This document shows, piece by piece, positions 24,201-34,721 of a stretch of 64,000 nt of DNA (positions are counted from its first letter, which is position 1; each line of letters opens with the position of its first letter). Under the pieces are notes generated by a model. It did not search any database. It was not told the origin of the DNA and was given only the letters and a program-made list of their open reading frames with translations. Origin of the DNA: Norana najaformis (taxonomy: Eukaryota > Annelida > Clitellata > Crassiclitellata > Hormogastridae); the NCBI GenBank assembly GCA_964023275.1, contig OZ029913.1, positions 45,072,476 to 45,136,475 of the forward strand, given 5' to 3'. The position numbers and the translations under genes were made by a program.

Positions 24201-27092
24201 CGAAAATATTGCCCAGATGTGTCACCAAAAATTAAAAAGTGTCCAGATGCTCGATTGTAGTAGTGTTTATAGTAGTGTTTACACTTCCTGTGACTTCTAC
24301 AGTTTAAATAGGCATTCTGTTGCTAGACTGCTTCGGAGGAGTTCATACGTAGCTGTTTTATACTAAAAACTTATAATATATATTTAAACAGATTAACATG
24401 TTTTCTTTCAATATATACCAGGGTATTAGTATTCTAAAAAAGTTCAGAGTTTTGCTATATTGAATCAGGTGCTAAAATCTGATGAATTTGGGTAACCGAC
24501 TCCAACGCTTTACCTGGTAAATTCAGGTTTTAGAGATAATTTCTGACATAAAATAAGGAAACTTTAACCGTATTACTGTAAGTTGTACCTTTGACAGGTG
24601 GAATTGGGCAGCGTAGCCCTTCCAGGGGTATGTCGCCCCCTTTCTGCACCTTTCGATATGCGTTATGAACGGAGGTTTCACATAAGGAAGGTGATGTTGT
24701 TTCATTTGCCTTGCGAATCTCATATCGAACTTCAGGGTTGCATTCAACGCTGAAATTCAGTGACAACTGTTCAGCAATAATTTCCAAAAATCGACTTCTA
24801 AAGCAAATGATCTAGAACCTTCAGTTTGATCTGGAAGACTTGAAGCGCCACTATCAATTTCTTATGTGCTCATTGCCTTGCTATACATCTGCATCTTCTT
24901 GTTCAATATTATTACAGTGGTGCTATAGAAGTTCTTGAATTATTATTATTATTAATATTATTATTATTGCTGCTGCTGCTGCTGCAGAAATTGCCCTTTG
25001 ACCTACACATGAGCCAACCTAGAACCCACAGTCCTTCTTCCAACATGCACATCTTTCAACTCAGGTTGTATGGTGAATATTAAGATAAAGTTTAAACAAA
25101 TTCTAAAAACAAACTGTGAAGTGATGATAATCTACCACAAGCACTGCTTACTATTTACAGAATTCACCCGGTTTCTCAACAGGAGGGTTGTAGAAGTTGT
25201 CCTAGAAAAACATCCAAAAGAAAACATTCAACAGCATAGGCAACATCCACAACATCAAAGACGCACATAATATTGCTGGTTGTGTTTACTTCTACTACAT
25301 AATTTACATGGCTCCATTATACAACAACAAATTCTCAGTTGCTGGCACTAAGCAGCTGCTACAAGACACTCCCCCTAGACATTAGAATAGAATAGCAGTC
25401 CCTTAAGCTGGCCCTGAGGCAACTATGGGTATGAAGTATTAGCGACTTCATTTTTCCTAGCCTCAGCATATGACTGCAGGCAGCCAGCCCTCTCTCTTGC
25501 AGCCTGATCTTCCCACTGACAATGTAAGGCCCAAATACTCATTATAGCTGAGCTGGCTAGGGGCACACGAGGAACTTAAATCTTGAAACAAAATTCTGCC
25601 CTGGCTGGGATTTGAACCCCCAACCTCTCTAACCACTAGACTATTGTGCACCTCACACACTCAGACATCAGGTACTAGATAATCACATGGCAACAGAGAA
25701 AACCAAAGTAAATGGTTATAAAATTCTTACAGTGCAGAAATACAGACATTTCAGTTCAAAATACACTAGGATTCAAAACCCAGCTGCAAGGTGAAAGAAG
25801 GCATATGCATCAGCAACTAGTCACTCAAGGTCAGCCACTCAGAAGAGCAATCCATTAGGCCATAAAGATATACCATCTAAAAATCTAGGTTTTATTTATG
25901 ACCTTGTTTTATTCACACAAAATGATGAATAATCTCAAAACACCAATCAAAGAAACTCAAGGAGTGGTAAACCCCTTAAGTGACATCTGTTTCCAATGAC
26001 TTTGGAAACATAATCATCAGGGTAAAGGTTTTTAAGTGAAGGCATCTGAATGGGAATACAAAAAACAAGGCTGAATTAACTCACAACAAATGGATCTTGC
26101 AGGACAACTGAAGACATTCCCGGTTCATAGTTTTCGATCTTCATTGGTTGGTTCTGATAGCGCTTCAGACGATAGCTGGCATGCGGCAGAGACCAGCTTC
26201 TGTTCACATAAACCACAACCACATTAAAACCTACAATCTACCAACATGCAAAAGTATCATAATCATAATCAAAAAGTCATGAGAACCAGCTTATGCACAG
26301 GCGCTTAGTCAAAACAAAATCGATAGGCAGGTAAGGGTATGTAGCTAAACATCCATAGAGCACCATTTAAGAACCTCTTAAAGGCACAGACAACATGGCT
26401 ACCTGACAGAACTCTAAAAAGCTGCATCTTCTTATGATATAGCAGAAGTAAAGTTTCCATGTCCCATAGTGGAATGTAGAGGAAGTGCTTGTTGCTTACT
26501 CTTAGGCTCTTAAGCCGGCAGTGGACAAACCCAAAGGTCTATCACAGGACTTGCCACTAAGACAATTCCAAACTCAGCTGCTTGGTGACATGGACAAATG
26601 TGGGCAAACAACCTGCACAGGGTCATAACATGGAGTCTGCTCAGTAGGCTCAAACCAACAACCATTGGATACAGACCAAGATTTAGCTGCAGTTGTCTCT
26701 TGAGTTGCATCAGGTGCAACAGTTAAAAATTTCGGATGAAGAGTGCTCTAGGAAAACAATTTAAAAATCTTTTCTCACTTGTCATTCTTGTTTGCCTTCT
26801 TTGTTTCCTTTTCTGCATCTCTGCTGTGGTTTTCAGAATCCAAATTAGGTGAGTGTACATCATCTGCAAAATACAATCAATTCAGTAACAGGAAATTTAC
26901 AAAGCACCAATTAAAAAGAAAAAAGAAAAATATAAGTATAATGGCAAAACATTAAACTGAACAAAAAAGGCAAAATTTATACCATTATAGAGAAACTAAC
27001 ACTGAAAACATACACAATTAATATCTGCATATATTTAATTGTAAGTTTATACATAAAACACGTGGCCTATGGTGTATAAATATATATGTGTG

Positions 27093-27144
<52 letters not shown>

Positions 27145-30100
27145 CATACAAAAACACATCAATGTTTGCAGGCCAACACAAATTTAAACAGTGGAACCTT
27201 CATATAATTCTCCCACTGCCATTTTCTGGTGGAAACAACTGAGTAATGAAGTTATGGTACATTAACAGTTATACAAATACCATCTCATATTAAGAGTAAA
27301 ATGTTTTGCTTACTTTCTTTTGAACTTGTGATGTGCTTTTCACTCACCGCTTGCACAACCTAACGCAAATAATGACTAAAGTAAATAGTGACTTAAATCA
27401 TAATCATAAAAAGCATAAAGCTAAATACATTGATACAGTATGTATGCACTTAGGCGTGTGGTTGCCGGTCATTTGTCTTGTAGATTATTCACTGATTTTG
27501 CGCTGTTTCTACGAATGTTTACGTCTGTCGCTCATGCTTTTATCATCTGCGGCAAATTCGCACCATTCGACGCTCCCTCACGACCCAGGCCGCAACTACC
27601 TTGGTCCATGCATTCATCTGCTCAAGAATTGATTTTGGCACTGCCGTCCTCGTAGGCCTTGGATCCTCCTACACTGCACAACTCCAGTCTGTCATGAATG
27701 CTGCGGCTCGCTTGATTGGTGGCATTCCTAAGTTCGGTCACATTTCTTCATTTACGCTGGAACAATTGCACTGGCTCCCAATACAAGAGCGCATTCTCTT
27801 CAAACTCTTGACCCTTGTGCGAAACTGTCTTGTTGGCTGTGCTCCGCTGTATCTAAGGGAACTCTGCATCCCCCTTTCTTCCATTCCGGGCCGCAGACCA
27901 CTGCATTCGTCGGCTCAGGGTGATCTCGATGTCCCTCCAGCTTGAACTGCCACCGCTCAGCGCCGCAGCTTTGCTATTGCTGGCCCTAGCTCTTGGAATG
28001 ACTTACCTGCCGACCTTCGACGGGAGCTTCTCTCCCTCTCCCCCACCCTATTCCGTAAGCGCTTGAAGACCGTATTATTCCCCAGTTCTGGGATGATGGG
28101 CCGGGAGCGCCTCTGATGAGGCTACCCTCAAGCGGCGCTTTACAAATTTACGATTATGATTTCATGACTATTGGAAAAATTACCACAATTTTTGACAATG
28201 TTTTATAATAACTTTCTGTGAAAACAAATTTATGCAAAATTATGTCATAAAATTCTACACAACACAGCAGCCAATTTGAATGAAAGTCATTATCTGGTAC
28301 ATAAACGTTTGTCTGCATATTCTACTTACATACAAACAAAACATAATATAGCATAAAAGAATATTATAGAGCACAACTTCAAGAAAAAACTCATCAGTAG
28401 CATTCCCGACCAAACAAAAAAGACCTGCGGTCAAACAGAACAGATTTCAAGCGCTTGCAGAACAAAGAAGGTGACAGGCTAATTAGATCATTTCCAGTCT
28501 TGTGAGGAAGGTTGTTCCAGGCTGCAGGTTGTTCCAGGATGCAGGACTAATGAAAGCAAAGCTTCTATGCTGTGTAGTAGAGGACCGAGCATGAAAAACA
28601 ATAAGGGCATCATGATCAGCCAAATAGAGGAAGCTATGACCAGGAATAGGAGGGGAATCGGCATAAAAGGTACAAAAAGACCTGAGATAGCATAGGGCAA
28701 TTTCCATCAAACAGTCTCACATAAAGATTAAAATCTTAAATTCAATGAGTAGAGATATCGGTAACCAAAGCAGTGTCCTGCATATAGGCGGAAATATGGC
28801 CAAACTTTGGGTTGCCACCGAGAAGACGGGCAGAAGCATTAAGAACATACTGTAATTTTGAGGTAAGAAAGGAGCCCAGCCCAGAACAGATGGCATTTCC
28901 AAAATCAATTCTAGAGGAAATGAAGGCATGAATCAGCGCAGAAGCAGCTGCATGGTAAGCAAATGTCGCATAGTACAGAATTGGTGCAGATGATACTAAT
29001 AGGTGCGACAGACACTGTTTACATGATTACGAAGCATAAGCTCTTGGTGAAGAATAATCCCCAGGTCTTGCACAGAGGGAGAGAATGTGATGCTGGGAAA
29101 TATCGACGAAGTGTAGGAAAATCAATTTTGGAGATTTGAATATGACCACCAAACCAAATAAACTGCATCTTTTCAGAAATCAACCGAAGACAGTTTGAGG
29201 ACATCCAAGCAGCCAGAGCCTCTGAGACACGTATTGATCTGATCAACTAGGGCAGCAGCTGCAGTAGCTGGACATAGGCCAGGGTGTCATCAACATATTG
29301 ATGTGAGGTAACCCCTTTTGCGAAAAGGACAGCACCCAGGTCAGCCATATACAGAATATAAAGAAGCACGGCTAAGATGGAACCCTGTGGAGTCCAGAGT
29401 ACCGTGTGGACGCATTAATGCACTCCCAGTTTACCTGTGATTCCGCATAAGTGGTCGTATGTCCCCCAAAGCTATTAACTTAACACGCCGTGTTGGTTAA
29501 CGCGTTGTACAACTGCAGTGTAGCGCTAAATATACGGGCTCGCTGATTTACTACCGGGAATAAGGCTCACTAAATCACTGGACTATGGTCTGTAAGAAAT
29601 ACTCTGGCACTTGTAACATTCCATTCGTTCCTGAATGTGACATTGGTCGTACAAGCGGGAGGGTGTCTTTTAAAGAAATAAGCATGTGACTCAACCGCGG
29701 GAGGGAGCCTTTAGGGCAGGAGAGATGGACAAGGACGTCTGGCTGGAACCGGTTTTAACCGGTTAAGAGGGGAACAGGCAGAACAAGGCAGGTATGGCCT
29801 GAACGGCGTGACCGCAGAAAGGTTGGCTGGCAGGGCGGCCTACTGGGTACAGACCTGCCTGCCGTACGAAGAGGCAAGATGGAGCTTGGCTGGAGGGAAC
29901 TACGTGGGATAGGGGAGTGTGGGCGACCGAGTAGCAGAGGAGATATACTTCAGCATTGTCCAGTTTAACGTGCGAACCGGTTTACACGCTGTTGCGATTG
30001 CGTGTCCCCCACGACTTCGCGTTAACGCGTCCGCACTGTATAGTGGACCAGGGAGAACATGTTGGTCCAAATATGACAGCATGTGAGTGGTAGAGAGGAA

Positions 30101-33100
30101 AGCGCAGATTCAAGATCCAGCTAAGTGGAAGTCCCGAGATGCCAAAGGAGATTTCCAGGGCACCATAGAAGAACAGAGTGATCTACAGTATCTAGAGCCA
30201 CCCTGACATCAAAAAGAGGAAGTAATGTAGCACGTCTATGATCAAAAGCCCCAAACATATCAGTGAGTAGGCATGTAATAAGTGTCTTCGTGGAATGAAA
30301 TCGACAGAAACTCAACTGGTGAAAGGTTAAAAAACAGTAAGATTCAAGGTAAGGCATAATCTGAGAACAGTCTACCCTTTCAACTATTTTCGACAGGTAA
30401 GACAGGTTTGAAATCGGTCAGTAATTAGCCATGATAGCAGGACATTTGAGAAACGGAAGCACAATGGCCCGTTTTTGGGAACTAGAAAGTTTACCCTCAG
30501 CCACAGAAGTGGAACATATAACAAATACAGAAATTGTAGTAAATTATCGATAAAGTCCTTGACAAGAAAAGGTGATAATGTGTCAAGTTTGCAGGACTTG
30601 GGAGGCAATTCCTTTAGCTGGTGACGAAGGTCATCAGCAGAAAATGGTTGCCAACCCAACAGCCAGCAGTGCATCAGAGGGAAAGCATCGGCAAACATCC
30701 TTCAGTAGAGCAGCATACCAAACCACCTTGTCACCCATGTAATCTGAGTAGTCAGTGGCAGAGAATGGTGGCAGAGAATGGTGGCTCAATGGGCAGCTCT
30801 GGAGTAGAGGACCAACCAAGGATGCAAGAGAGCGAGGACTATAAGCGACACAGATTTCCACTCTCCCGCTTGATCACTGACTCCCAATATTGCATCTCAC
30901 TGGTACAAAATTTGGTACCTATCCTGTGTAGATGGTAAATCCAGCTAATGCAGTCATCAGCAATCCACATACGTAAAGAACACCGCTCAAGTCGTCTAAC
31001 TTTTCGATGAAGGGCATGGCATTCACAGTTAAACCAGACAGCAAGCAGCCTTCGAAGGCCTCACAGACCGAAGCGGGAATAGGTTAACGTGACATGAATA
31101 CATGCATGGATTTAATGAAGAATATACTTACTTTCTTACTTGCTTACATGTCTGCACCCATTTCGGTCACTGTTTCATCTGTCGCATTTGTTTCGGTGAA
31201 CTGTTCGTTCCAAAGCAGAATTTGCTGGATAACGGTTGTGAGTTCGGACTTCCACAGTTACAGAGTGTGTGTACTGGACTTATTTTCGATTCAGTGATGA
31301 ATTTCACATTTTCAGACAGTATTCGTTCGCATGTGATGAAAGCTTCGCTACCACTGGTCTCATCAGGAGGCGTTCTGGTTTCCACCTGGACAACTGAGCC
31401 TCAGACCTACAGACCCACTGGTGACTTTTCTAGTTATTTCAGCACTGTTTGCTTATCAATGAGCTTCTTGTTGTTAATCATTTAGCCTAGCATAAAGAGT
31501 GCCTCCGATTCGTTTCTCTTGAAGCAGCGCTACACAAATTTTTGAAAAAATTAAAATACAACTGCATACATGCATATAAACATGCATACATTATATATAT
31601 GATTATACATACCACACACGTAGATCCATAGACACACATGTATATATGGCATTACATAAATGTACATAAATGTATACATACATGTACGTTGTTACATAAA
31701 TCTGCAAGCATATGACACTTGCCTTTCAGCTCCGGTCAAATCTAGTTCAAATGTTGGCACAAATTATCCCTAATTTTCAGTGATTAGATCAATGTTTTAC
31801 AGAATTACAGAATTTACAGTGACTAGATCAAATTTTTTACAGAAAATTATGCAAATAAAGCCAAAAGCTGCCAGTGACACGAAACACATAACCACATGAC
31901 AATGCATCTGATGACTTTTCACCTCACCCTCTTTACCTCTATGCTCAACTCACATTGCCAGTGATTACCTTACAAATCATTTAATGAACCGTAAAAAATC
32001 TGTCCTACCTGTTGCTCTTCACTGGTAGCTTTGCAATGACCCCCTGTGGTCTGCTCGACATCAGCATCCTGTTGCTCCTCCTTCCCTCCATCGTTCGTGC
32101 GGCATGGCAGGTCAGTCGGTGCATCCAAAATCTTGGTTCCGTTAGTCTTCTGTGTTTTGTCTTCATCCACTTCCAGTTCCACGGGACTATCACAATTCAG
32201 TAATCCCTCTGAAATGTAATGTCATGTAAATGCACATCTCTGTTTGTACTCTGTAGCTCTGTTAGAGGTGGACTAGCATCTTTCAGAAATTACGTTGTTC
32301 CTAGTAAGCATCTTGATTTTGGCCGGCGCTCATCCACAGCTGCTGGCTTCTCTACTTCCTTGTTTGGGTCTCACTTACTGAGATTATCTTTCATTCTAAA
32401 CTGAAAACGTTATCTCTTCCAGTCTGTTTACCATAGATAATGTTTCCTGTTGCCTAAATTAAATGTGAACTTCTGAACTGTTGTATGGGGGCATTAATAA
32501 ATTTCAGTTGTTTTGTATATTTTATTACATGTGAAATGTAAAGTAATGTGACATAACAGCTAAAACAATGACACTTCAGCCAAAAGGTCTTTCAGTTGCA
32601 GAACCATGCTAATCAGGAGTTTGGTTGATAATGATCTATTACGTTACGTTACCTTACATCCAGTCAAAATACAATGCAGTCTCTTGTTTGGTCAAATGGT
32701 CTTCTGAAGACTTTCCTTATTCACAAATCATACGGCAGCCTTGTTTTTCAAGACTTTGTAAGGTGACCTTGAAATTGCTTCACTAGTGAATTGTGTTGCA
32801 TACCTTCCCTCTTTATATTACCTTAATTACCCTACCTTAGCACTTTTCAGATCACATGTTCCTGTTTCCATCAAGCCTTGTCATCAGTCTTAAAGTTAAG
32901 TAGAGCTATCATATAACATAGAGGAACGTAGGTGAAAGGTGCTCATTTCCAGGATGATTCCACACATCCTGGATACAGAGTTAGTGTTTTGCATGACTTA
33001 CTGTTTACTTTCCAGCTGAATCTACTGCTTGGAAACAGTGACAGGTATGTCTAAACAAACTAACCCGGGCCATTACAAGGAGTCTACTCATCAGGCACAA

Positions 33101-33625
33101 AACTACAAAAGTTGGATTACAGGTGAAGCATCCTACCAGATAAAGCATAGTCATTTCTTTCTTCCTTGCTGCCAAACACTACAACTTGCGCATCGGGGTT
33201 TCTTTTGCACTGGACCCTTTTGTGGAACAATCTTGAAATTGACAGTCAGTCGGTTCTGCTTAATGCAGATCTCATCACGTAAAAACACCTTTCTCATTTG
33301 ACGGATATCCATGTACTATGTATGTATGTATGTATGCAAGTAAATAAGTATATATCTGGCTATTTATGTAGCTCCTCACAAAGTCACTAAAAAACCACAC
33401 AAAGGCATGGTGAGATTCTTATGAAGTGCTATACATATACACACATATACATATATGCATGTTCTGTTACATCATGCAATCAACCAAGAGGTAAAGTAAT
33501 GGCACTCAAGTTTTCTACTAACCTCGCTTCTTCTGGAGTAGTGTGACTGTTGGGTTCCAGCTGATAGGCATTCCGCTCACCCGATCCGAAAAACGACTGA
33601 TCCGACTGCAAGTGTCACTTGCCAT
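12093..33625 (-). CDS. SORBS-family adaptor (vinexin/ponsin/ArgBP2-like), 13 exons found
   Basis: SORBS proteins are cytoplasmic adaptors linking vinculin, Cbl, Abl and actin regulators at focal adhesions and junctions. Exons in order of transcription: 33523-33625, 32009-32208, 26779-26863, 26085-26199, 24589-24766, 23670-23917, 22610-22695, 20948-21097, 18491-18605, 16468-16572, 15050-15224, 13977-14457, 12093-12291. Apart from the second-to-third join, all phases agree. The product found is about 746 residues: acidic N-terminus, SoHo-type region (NYEPGMSSV, then a [15 protein letters not shown] block), a charged helix, SH3-A (about 374-425), SH3-B (443-495), a 160-residue Ser/Pro linker and SH3-C (682-735). 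Three C-terminal SH3 domains plus SoHo define the family; invertebrates usually have one such gene, equally related to SORBS1, 2 and 3, so no number is given. An exon of length 3n+1 is probably missing between 26.9 and 32.0 kb. Confidence 0.95.
13362..13408. repeat. (GA)n microsatellite
   Basis: An almost uninterrupted GA dinucleotide array in the SORBS intron between the linker exon and the last exon; the surrounding 13310-13740 is unusually G-rich for this window. Confidence 0.95.
13977..14457 (-). CDS. SORBS exon: long linker between SH3-B and SH3-C
   Basis: About 160 residues rich in Ser, Pro, Arg and His (for example [39 protein letters not shown]). The RRRSNSLSG segment looks like a basophilic-kinase / 14-3-3 type site. 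Acceptor TTCAATTTCAG, donor CT|GTGAGT. SORBS proteins have a variable linker here. Confidence 0.9.
14882..15010. repeat. (ACT)n and (AAT)n trinucleotide tract
   Basis: Imperfect ACT/TAC units run into AAT units immediately downstream (in SORBS direction) of the SH3-B exon. Open frames across it are poly-Thr/Asn artefacts. Confidence 0.95.
15050..15224 (-). CDS. SORBS exon: remainder of SH3-B
   Basis: Encodes [20 protein letters not shown] and [13 protein letters not shown], completing SH3-B. The usual G-I-F-P-x-S/T-Y is here G-L-V-P-K-S-Y, keeping the binding-groove Pro and Tyr. Acceptor GTGCTGTAG, donor CATG|GTAAAT. Confidence 0.94.
15750..15990 (-). mobile_element. LINE family B 3'-end repeat, copy 1 of a close pair
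   Basis: About 240 bp nearly identical to 21455-21690, including GAAATTTCTAGTGTC, AACAATGCATAGACACCATC and CAGTCTGGTCAAAACCCAGT. Intronic in SORBS; the tail resembles the CTATAGCACCATTATAATAATGC ends of family B. Confidence 0.7.
16200..16375 (+). mobile_element. LINE family D 3' tail fragment
   Basis: Reverse complement of the 8935-9125 repeat: TTCCAGCTGATGCACAAGAA, ATTTTCAGCTAA and CAGTGCTTCTCAGAGG appear in matching order. Confidence 0.65.
16468..16572 (-). CDS. SORBS exon: beginning of SH3-B
   Basis: Exactly 35 codons. Ends with [20 protein letters not shown] plus K, the first strands and RT loop of SH3-B (AIAKFxF motif). Acceptor ATTCACTTCAG, donor GTATGG. Confidence 0.94.
16734..18014 (-). 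mobile_element. Mutator-like (MULE) DNA transposon, decayed
   Basis: A 1.28 kb element flanked by CACCCATTTTC (16723-16733) and CACCCATCTTC (18015-18025), an imperfect 11 bp duplication near the 9-10 bp typical of MULEs. Both ends are built of inverted GGGGTTATTGG-type units (left complement about 16741-16815; right about 17860-18010). Between them the minus strand retains transposase pieces: [10 protein letters not shown] (the first catalytic Asp block of MULE transposases), [16 protein letters not shown], then [16 protein letters not shown]. The section expected between the DGTF block and the later part is largely missing and there are frameshifts, so the copy is inactive. It sits in a SORBS intron between the SH3-A and SH3-B exons. 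Confidence 0.82.
16910..17709 (-). pseudogene. MULE transposase remnant
   Basis: MULE transposases are DDE enzymes that excise the element. Visible in order on the minus strand: [41 protein letters not shown], a frameshift, then [30 protein letters not shown], a stop, [16 protein letters not shown] and a C-terminal relic. The second catalytic Asp and the Glu region are deleted. Confidence 0.78.
18491..18605 (-). CDS. SORBS exon: remainder of SH3-A
   Basis: Encodes [20 protein letters not shown] then [18 protein letters not shown], with the conserved ligand-binding Trp, Pro and Tyr of an SH3 domain. It is almost superimposable on vertebrate SORBS SH3-A. Confidence 0.95.
18711..18762. repeat. 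(GTAT)13 microsatellite
   Basis: About 13 perfect GTAT units in a SORBS intron just upstream of the SH3-A exon. Further GTAT/ATAC arrays occur at 3240-3275, 33315-33340, 36640-36735 and 40315-40370. Confidence 0.95.
18850..19030. repeat. Degenerate TCTCAGTCTC-rich tract
   Basis: Variants of CTCAGTCTCATCTC / GTCTCGCCTCAG repeat with short spacers (for example ACATCTTGG twice). The composition is more GC-rich than the flanks. Not recognised as a known element. Confidence 0.6.
19220..19935 (+). pseudogene. Retroelement reverse-transcriptase C-terminal fragment
   Basis: Plus-strand pieces in several frames match, from memory, the C-terminal part of a retroelement ORF common in invertebrate genomes: a [10 protein letters not shown] block, [43 protein letters not shown], then a section with [10 protein letters not shown] and [13 protein letters not shown]. 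Frameshifts and stops make it non-functional. The catalytic RT part is absent. I cannot name the clade with confidence. Confidence 0.6.
20948..21097 (-). CDS. SORBS exon: beginning of SH3-A
   Basis: Encodes [16 protein letters not shown], then [16 protein letters not shown], where ARALYTF is the ALYDY-type first strand of SH3-A. Donor AG|GTGAAG. Confidence 0.92.
21455..21690 (-). mobile_element. LINE family B 3'-end repeat, copy 2 of a close pair
   Basis: Same orientation as, and roughly nine-tenths identical by eye to, 15750-15990. Two copies in one gene 5.7 kb apart suggest either two insertions or an internal duplication. Confidence 0.7.
21880..22450 (+). mobile_element. LINE family D fragment, RT catalytic to C-terminal
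   Basis: Plus strand encodes [12 protein letters not shown], the RT catalytic box with YTDD instead of YADD, then [31 protein letters not shown] and, after a frameshift, [15 protein letters not shown]. Order and motifs parallel the family D copy at 62705-63610, which has WLGRRRARSGID. A large part between VMWLG and the C-terminus is deleted. Confidence 0.75.
22610..22695 (-). CDS. SORBS exon: charged helix
   Basis: 86 nt encoding [19 protein letters not shown] then RARRHSDYF. With the previous exon it forms about 45 residues of alternating acidic and basic side chains, likely a single alpha helix or short coiled coil. Acceptor GTGCAG, donor CA|GTAAGA. Confidence 0.85.
23670..23917 (-). CDS. 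SORBS exon: Ser/Asn-rich linker into charged helix
   Basis: Acceptor TTTTTTACAG, donor TTG|GTGAGT. Serine/glutamine-rich sequence ends in [15 protein letters not shown], the start of a highly charged predicted helix completed by the next exon. Confidence 0.85.
24589..24766 (-). CDS. SORBS exon: second part of SoHo region
   Basis: The acceptor GCTGAACAG|TTG is chosen over the nearby TTTCAG (24751) because only the former keeps the frame open. Encodes [19 protein letters not shown] followed by PIPPVK. Donor AAAG|GTACAA, phase 1. Confidence 0.85.
24940..24986. repeat. (ATT)n followed by (TGC)n
   Basis: A short compound trinucleotide repeat in the SORBS intron upstream of the SoHo exon. Confidence 0.9.
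25385..25655 (-). mobile_element. tRNA-related SINE, second family
   Basis: On the minus strand TAGTGGTTAGAG (complement of 25627-25638) is followed 8 bases later by GGTTCAAATCC (complement of 25608-25618), box A- and box B-like with the anticodon arm deleted. A roughly 220 bp body follows, ending in ATTCTATTCTAATG. It lies in a SORBS intron. Confidence 0.6.
26085..26199 (-). CDS. SORBS exon: start of SoHo region
   Basis: Encodes [17 protein letters not shown] and [13 protein letters not shown]; the YEPGxSS(I/V) block is conserved in sorbin-homology regions of SORBS proteins. Donor GTT|GTGAGT; leaves at phase 0. Confidence 0.85.
26265..26335 (-). mobile_element. LINE family A 3' tail fragment
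   Basis: GAGAACCAGCTTATGCACAG, GCGCTTAGTCAAAACAAAAT and CGATAGGCAGG match the 47.9 kb LINE 3' region. It borders a family D-like fragment at 26340-26410. Confidence 0.7.
26779..26863 (-). CDS. SORBS small charged exon
   Basis: Acceptor TATTTTGCAG, donor AA|GTGAGA. 85 nt encoding [19 protein letters not shown] then a lysine-rich end. It needs an incoming phase of 1 and leaves at phase 2, which the next exon takes. Confidence 0.7.
27076..27150. repeat. (TA)n / (GT)n dinucleotide tract
   Basis: A short TG run followed by about 25 TA units and CATA units, intronic in SORBS. Confidence 0.95.
27450..28160 (+). mobile_element. LINE family C 3' end
   Basis: Plus strand gives [60 protein letters not shown], then after a stop [18 protein letters not shown] and [11 protein letters not shown]: the standard C-terminal series of CR1/L2-like LINE ORFs. 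Ends in GCGGCGCTTTACAAATTTAC. 5'-truncated before the RT catalytic box. Confidence 0.88.
28355..31085 (-). mobile_element. CR1/L2-like LINE, decayed, interrupted by a MITE
   Basis: Minus-strand series: a post-endonuclease stretch with [16 protein letters not shown] (31.0 kb), [19 protein letters not shown], the RT pieces [12 protein letters not shown] and [31 protein letters not shown], then [17 protein letters not shown] and CKRLKSVLF near the 3' end. Several frameshifts and deletions. The MITE at 29402-30038 splits it. Lies wholly in the longest SORBS intron found. Confidence 0.85.
29402..30038. mobile_element. TA-flanked mariner/pogo-type MITE, copy 2 (637 bp)
   Basis: Inverted ends (CCGTGTGGACGCATTAATGC against the complement of GCGTTAACGCGTCCGCACTG), TA at 29400-29401 and 30039-30040. 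The interior matches copy 1 for most of its length, including the CTCCCAGTTTA and GGAACCGGTTTTAACCGGTT blocks. It interrupts a decayed LINE, so it is younger than that LINE. Confidence 0.8.
31460..31560 (+). mobile_element. LINE family C-like 3' tail
   Basis: GTGCCTCCGATTCG then CTCTTGAAGCAGCGCTACAC and AAATTTTTG parallels the ends of the copies at 28160 and 38640. The preceding 31094-31460 is open over 127 codons but has no motif I recognise. Confidence 0.5.
32009..32208 (-). CDS. SORBS exon 2: acidic low-complexity segment
   Basis: Acceptor CATTTCAG, donor CAACAG|GTAGGA. Encodes an acidic, Glu/Gln-rich stretch including [15 protein letters not shown]. Phase joins exon 1 (completing a GAG codon) but leaves at phase 0, which does not fit the exon found next. 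Confidence 0.7.
33523..33625 (-). CDS. SORBS first coding exon, start codon at 33625
   Basis: The ATG is in good context (purine at -3, G at +4) and opens [18 protein letters not shown]; the donor is GTTAGT. 103 nt leaves at phase 1, exactly what the next exon needs. No conserved domain. An upstream alternative promoter with other first exons is common in this family and cannot be excluded. Confidence 0.65.
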
Positions 33626-34498
33626 CTGATGGCCGTCTCAAGTATCAAGATGGACGATGGAATTAACTGATCTGATACCAAGTCTTCTGTCAATTTGTTG
33701 CTTCTCAGTTCTAATCTGCTCAAATCAAACCAAGAAAACCAAAAATTATGGCAATTCCAAACTTAATATAAGGGAAATGTATAACATAATTGTAATACAG
33801 CCAACAGAATTATGTAGCTCCCATTTCAGGCTGTTGCAGGATATCTATTTGCCATTTTGGAAAAGTATCCCTTCTCTGAAAATCTTCTGTTGCTCCTTGA
33901 TAGCTATGGGCCATGAAAGCAATTGCCAAAAACTGTCCCAATTCACCATCACACACACACACACACACCTTTTTGCTAAACAAATTAAAAATATAATGTT
34001 ATTGCAAAACAGACTGTAACTGTAAGATGAACGTGCAATGAAATGTGTATTCTGAAACTGGTTTCACCTGAAGTAACCAATGACTCATGCCTTGTGTATT
34101 ATAAGGCTACTATGATGGAGCTATAGAAGTTAATAGATAGATTACAGTCGGCATAAAATCAAGCTTCTAACTAATCAGGTCTCTCTGTGGAGAGGATTTG
34201 CCATAAAGATCCACTCTGTAGCACTTTTCAGAAGTCTTTTAAAGTTGTTATTTAAATGTTCAGACATATACATACATACATTTATCTATGATCATATACC
34301 CATCAGAAAGAAAACCCCTTCCTGAAAATGATGATACAACAGAAATTAAAACACAAAATAGGTTGACCGACTGCAGTGCTCTTAGTAAATTAAGCCGCTC
34401 CATTCCTTGACATAAATAACCATTCTCCTCTCTGGCAACCTTTAACCAGCAAATACCATCGACTGTAATTTTTATTCTGAACTGTGGCCAGAATACAA

Positions 34499-34505
34499 TG
34501 TGTGT

Positions 34506-34541
<36 letters not shown>

Positions 34542-34677
34542 TTATCTATCTATCTCTGCCTCTCTGTGTTGGCTGCCCCTGTTTCTCTCTGTCCGTTTCT
34601 CTCTGTCTGTATGTCTATCCATCTATCTACAACAGAAGACATGTAGACGCACCAACTTGGTCATATATCCATCCGCC

Positions 34678-34721
<44 letters not shown>

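Noticed and set aside
24751-24753. TTTCAG acceptor for the SoHo exon at 24589-24766
   Set aside because: Using it would create an in-frame stop after the previous exon; the acceptor at 24767-24769 keeps the frame.
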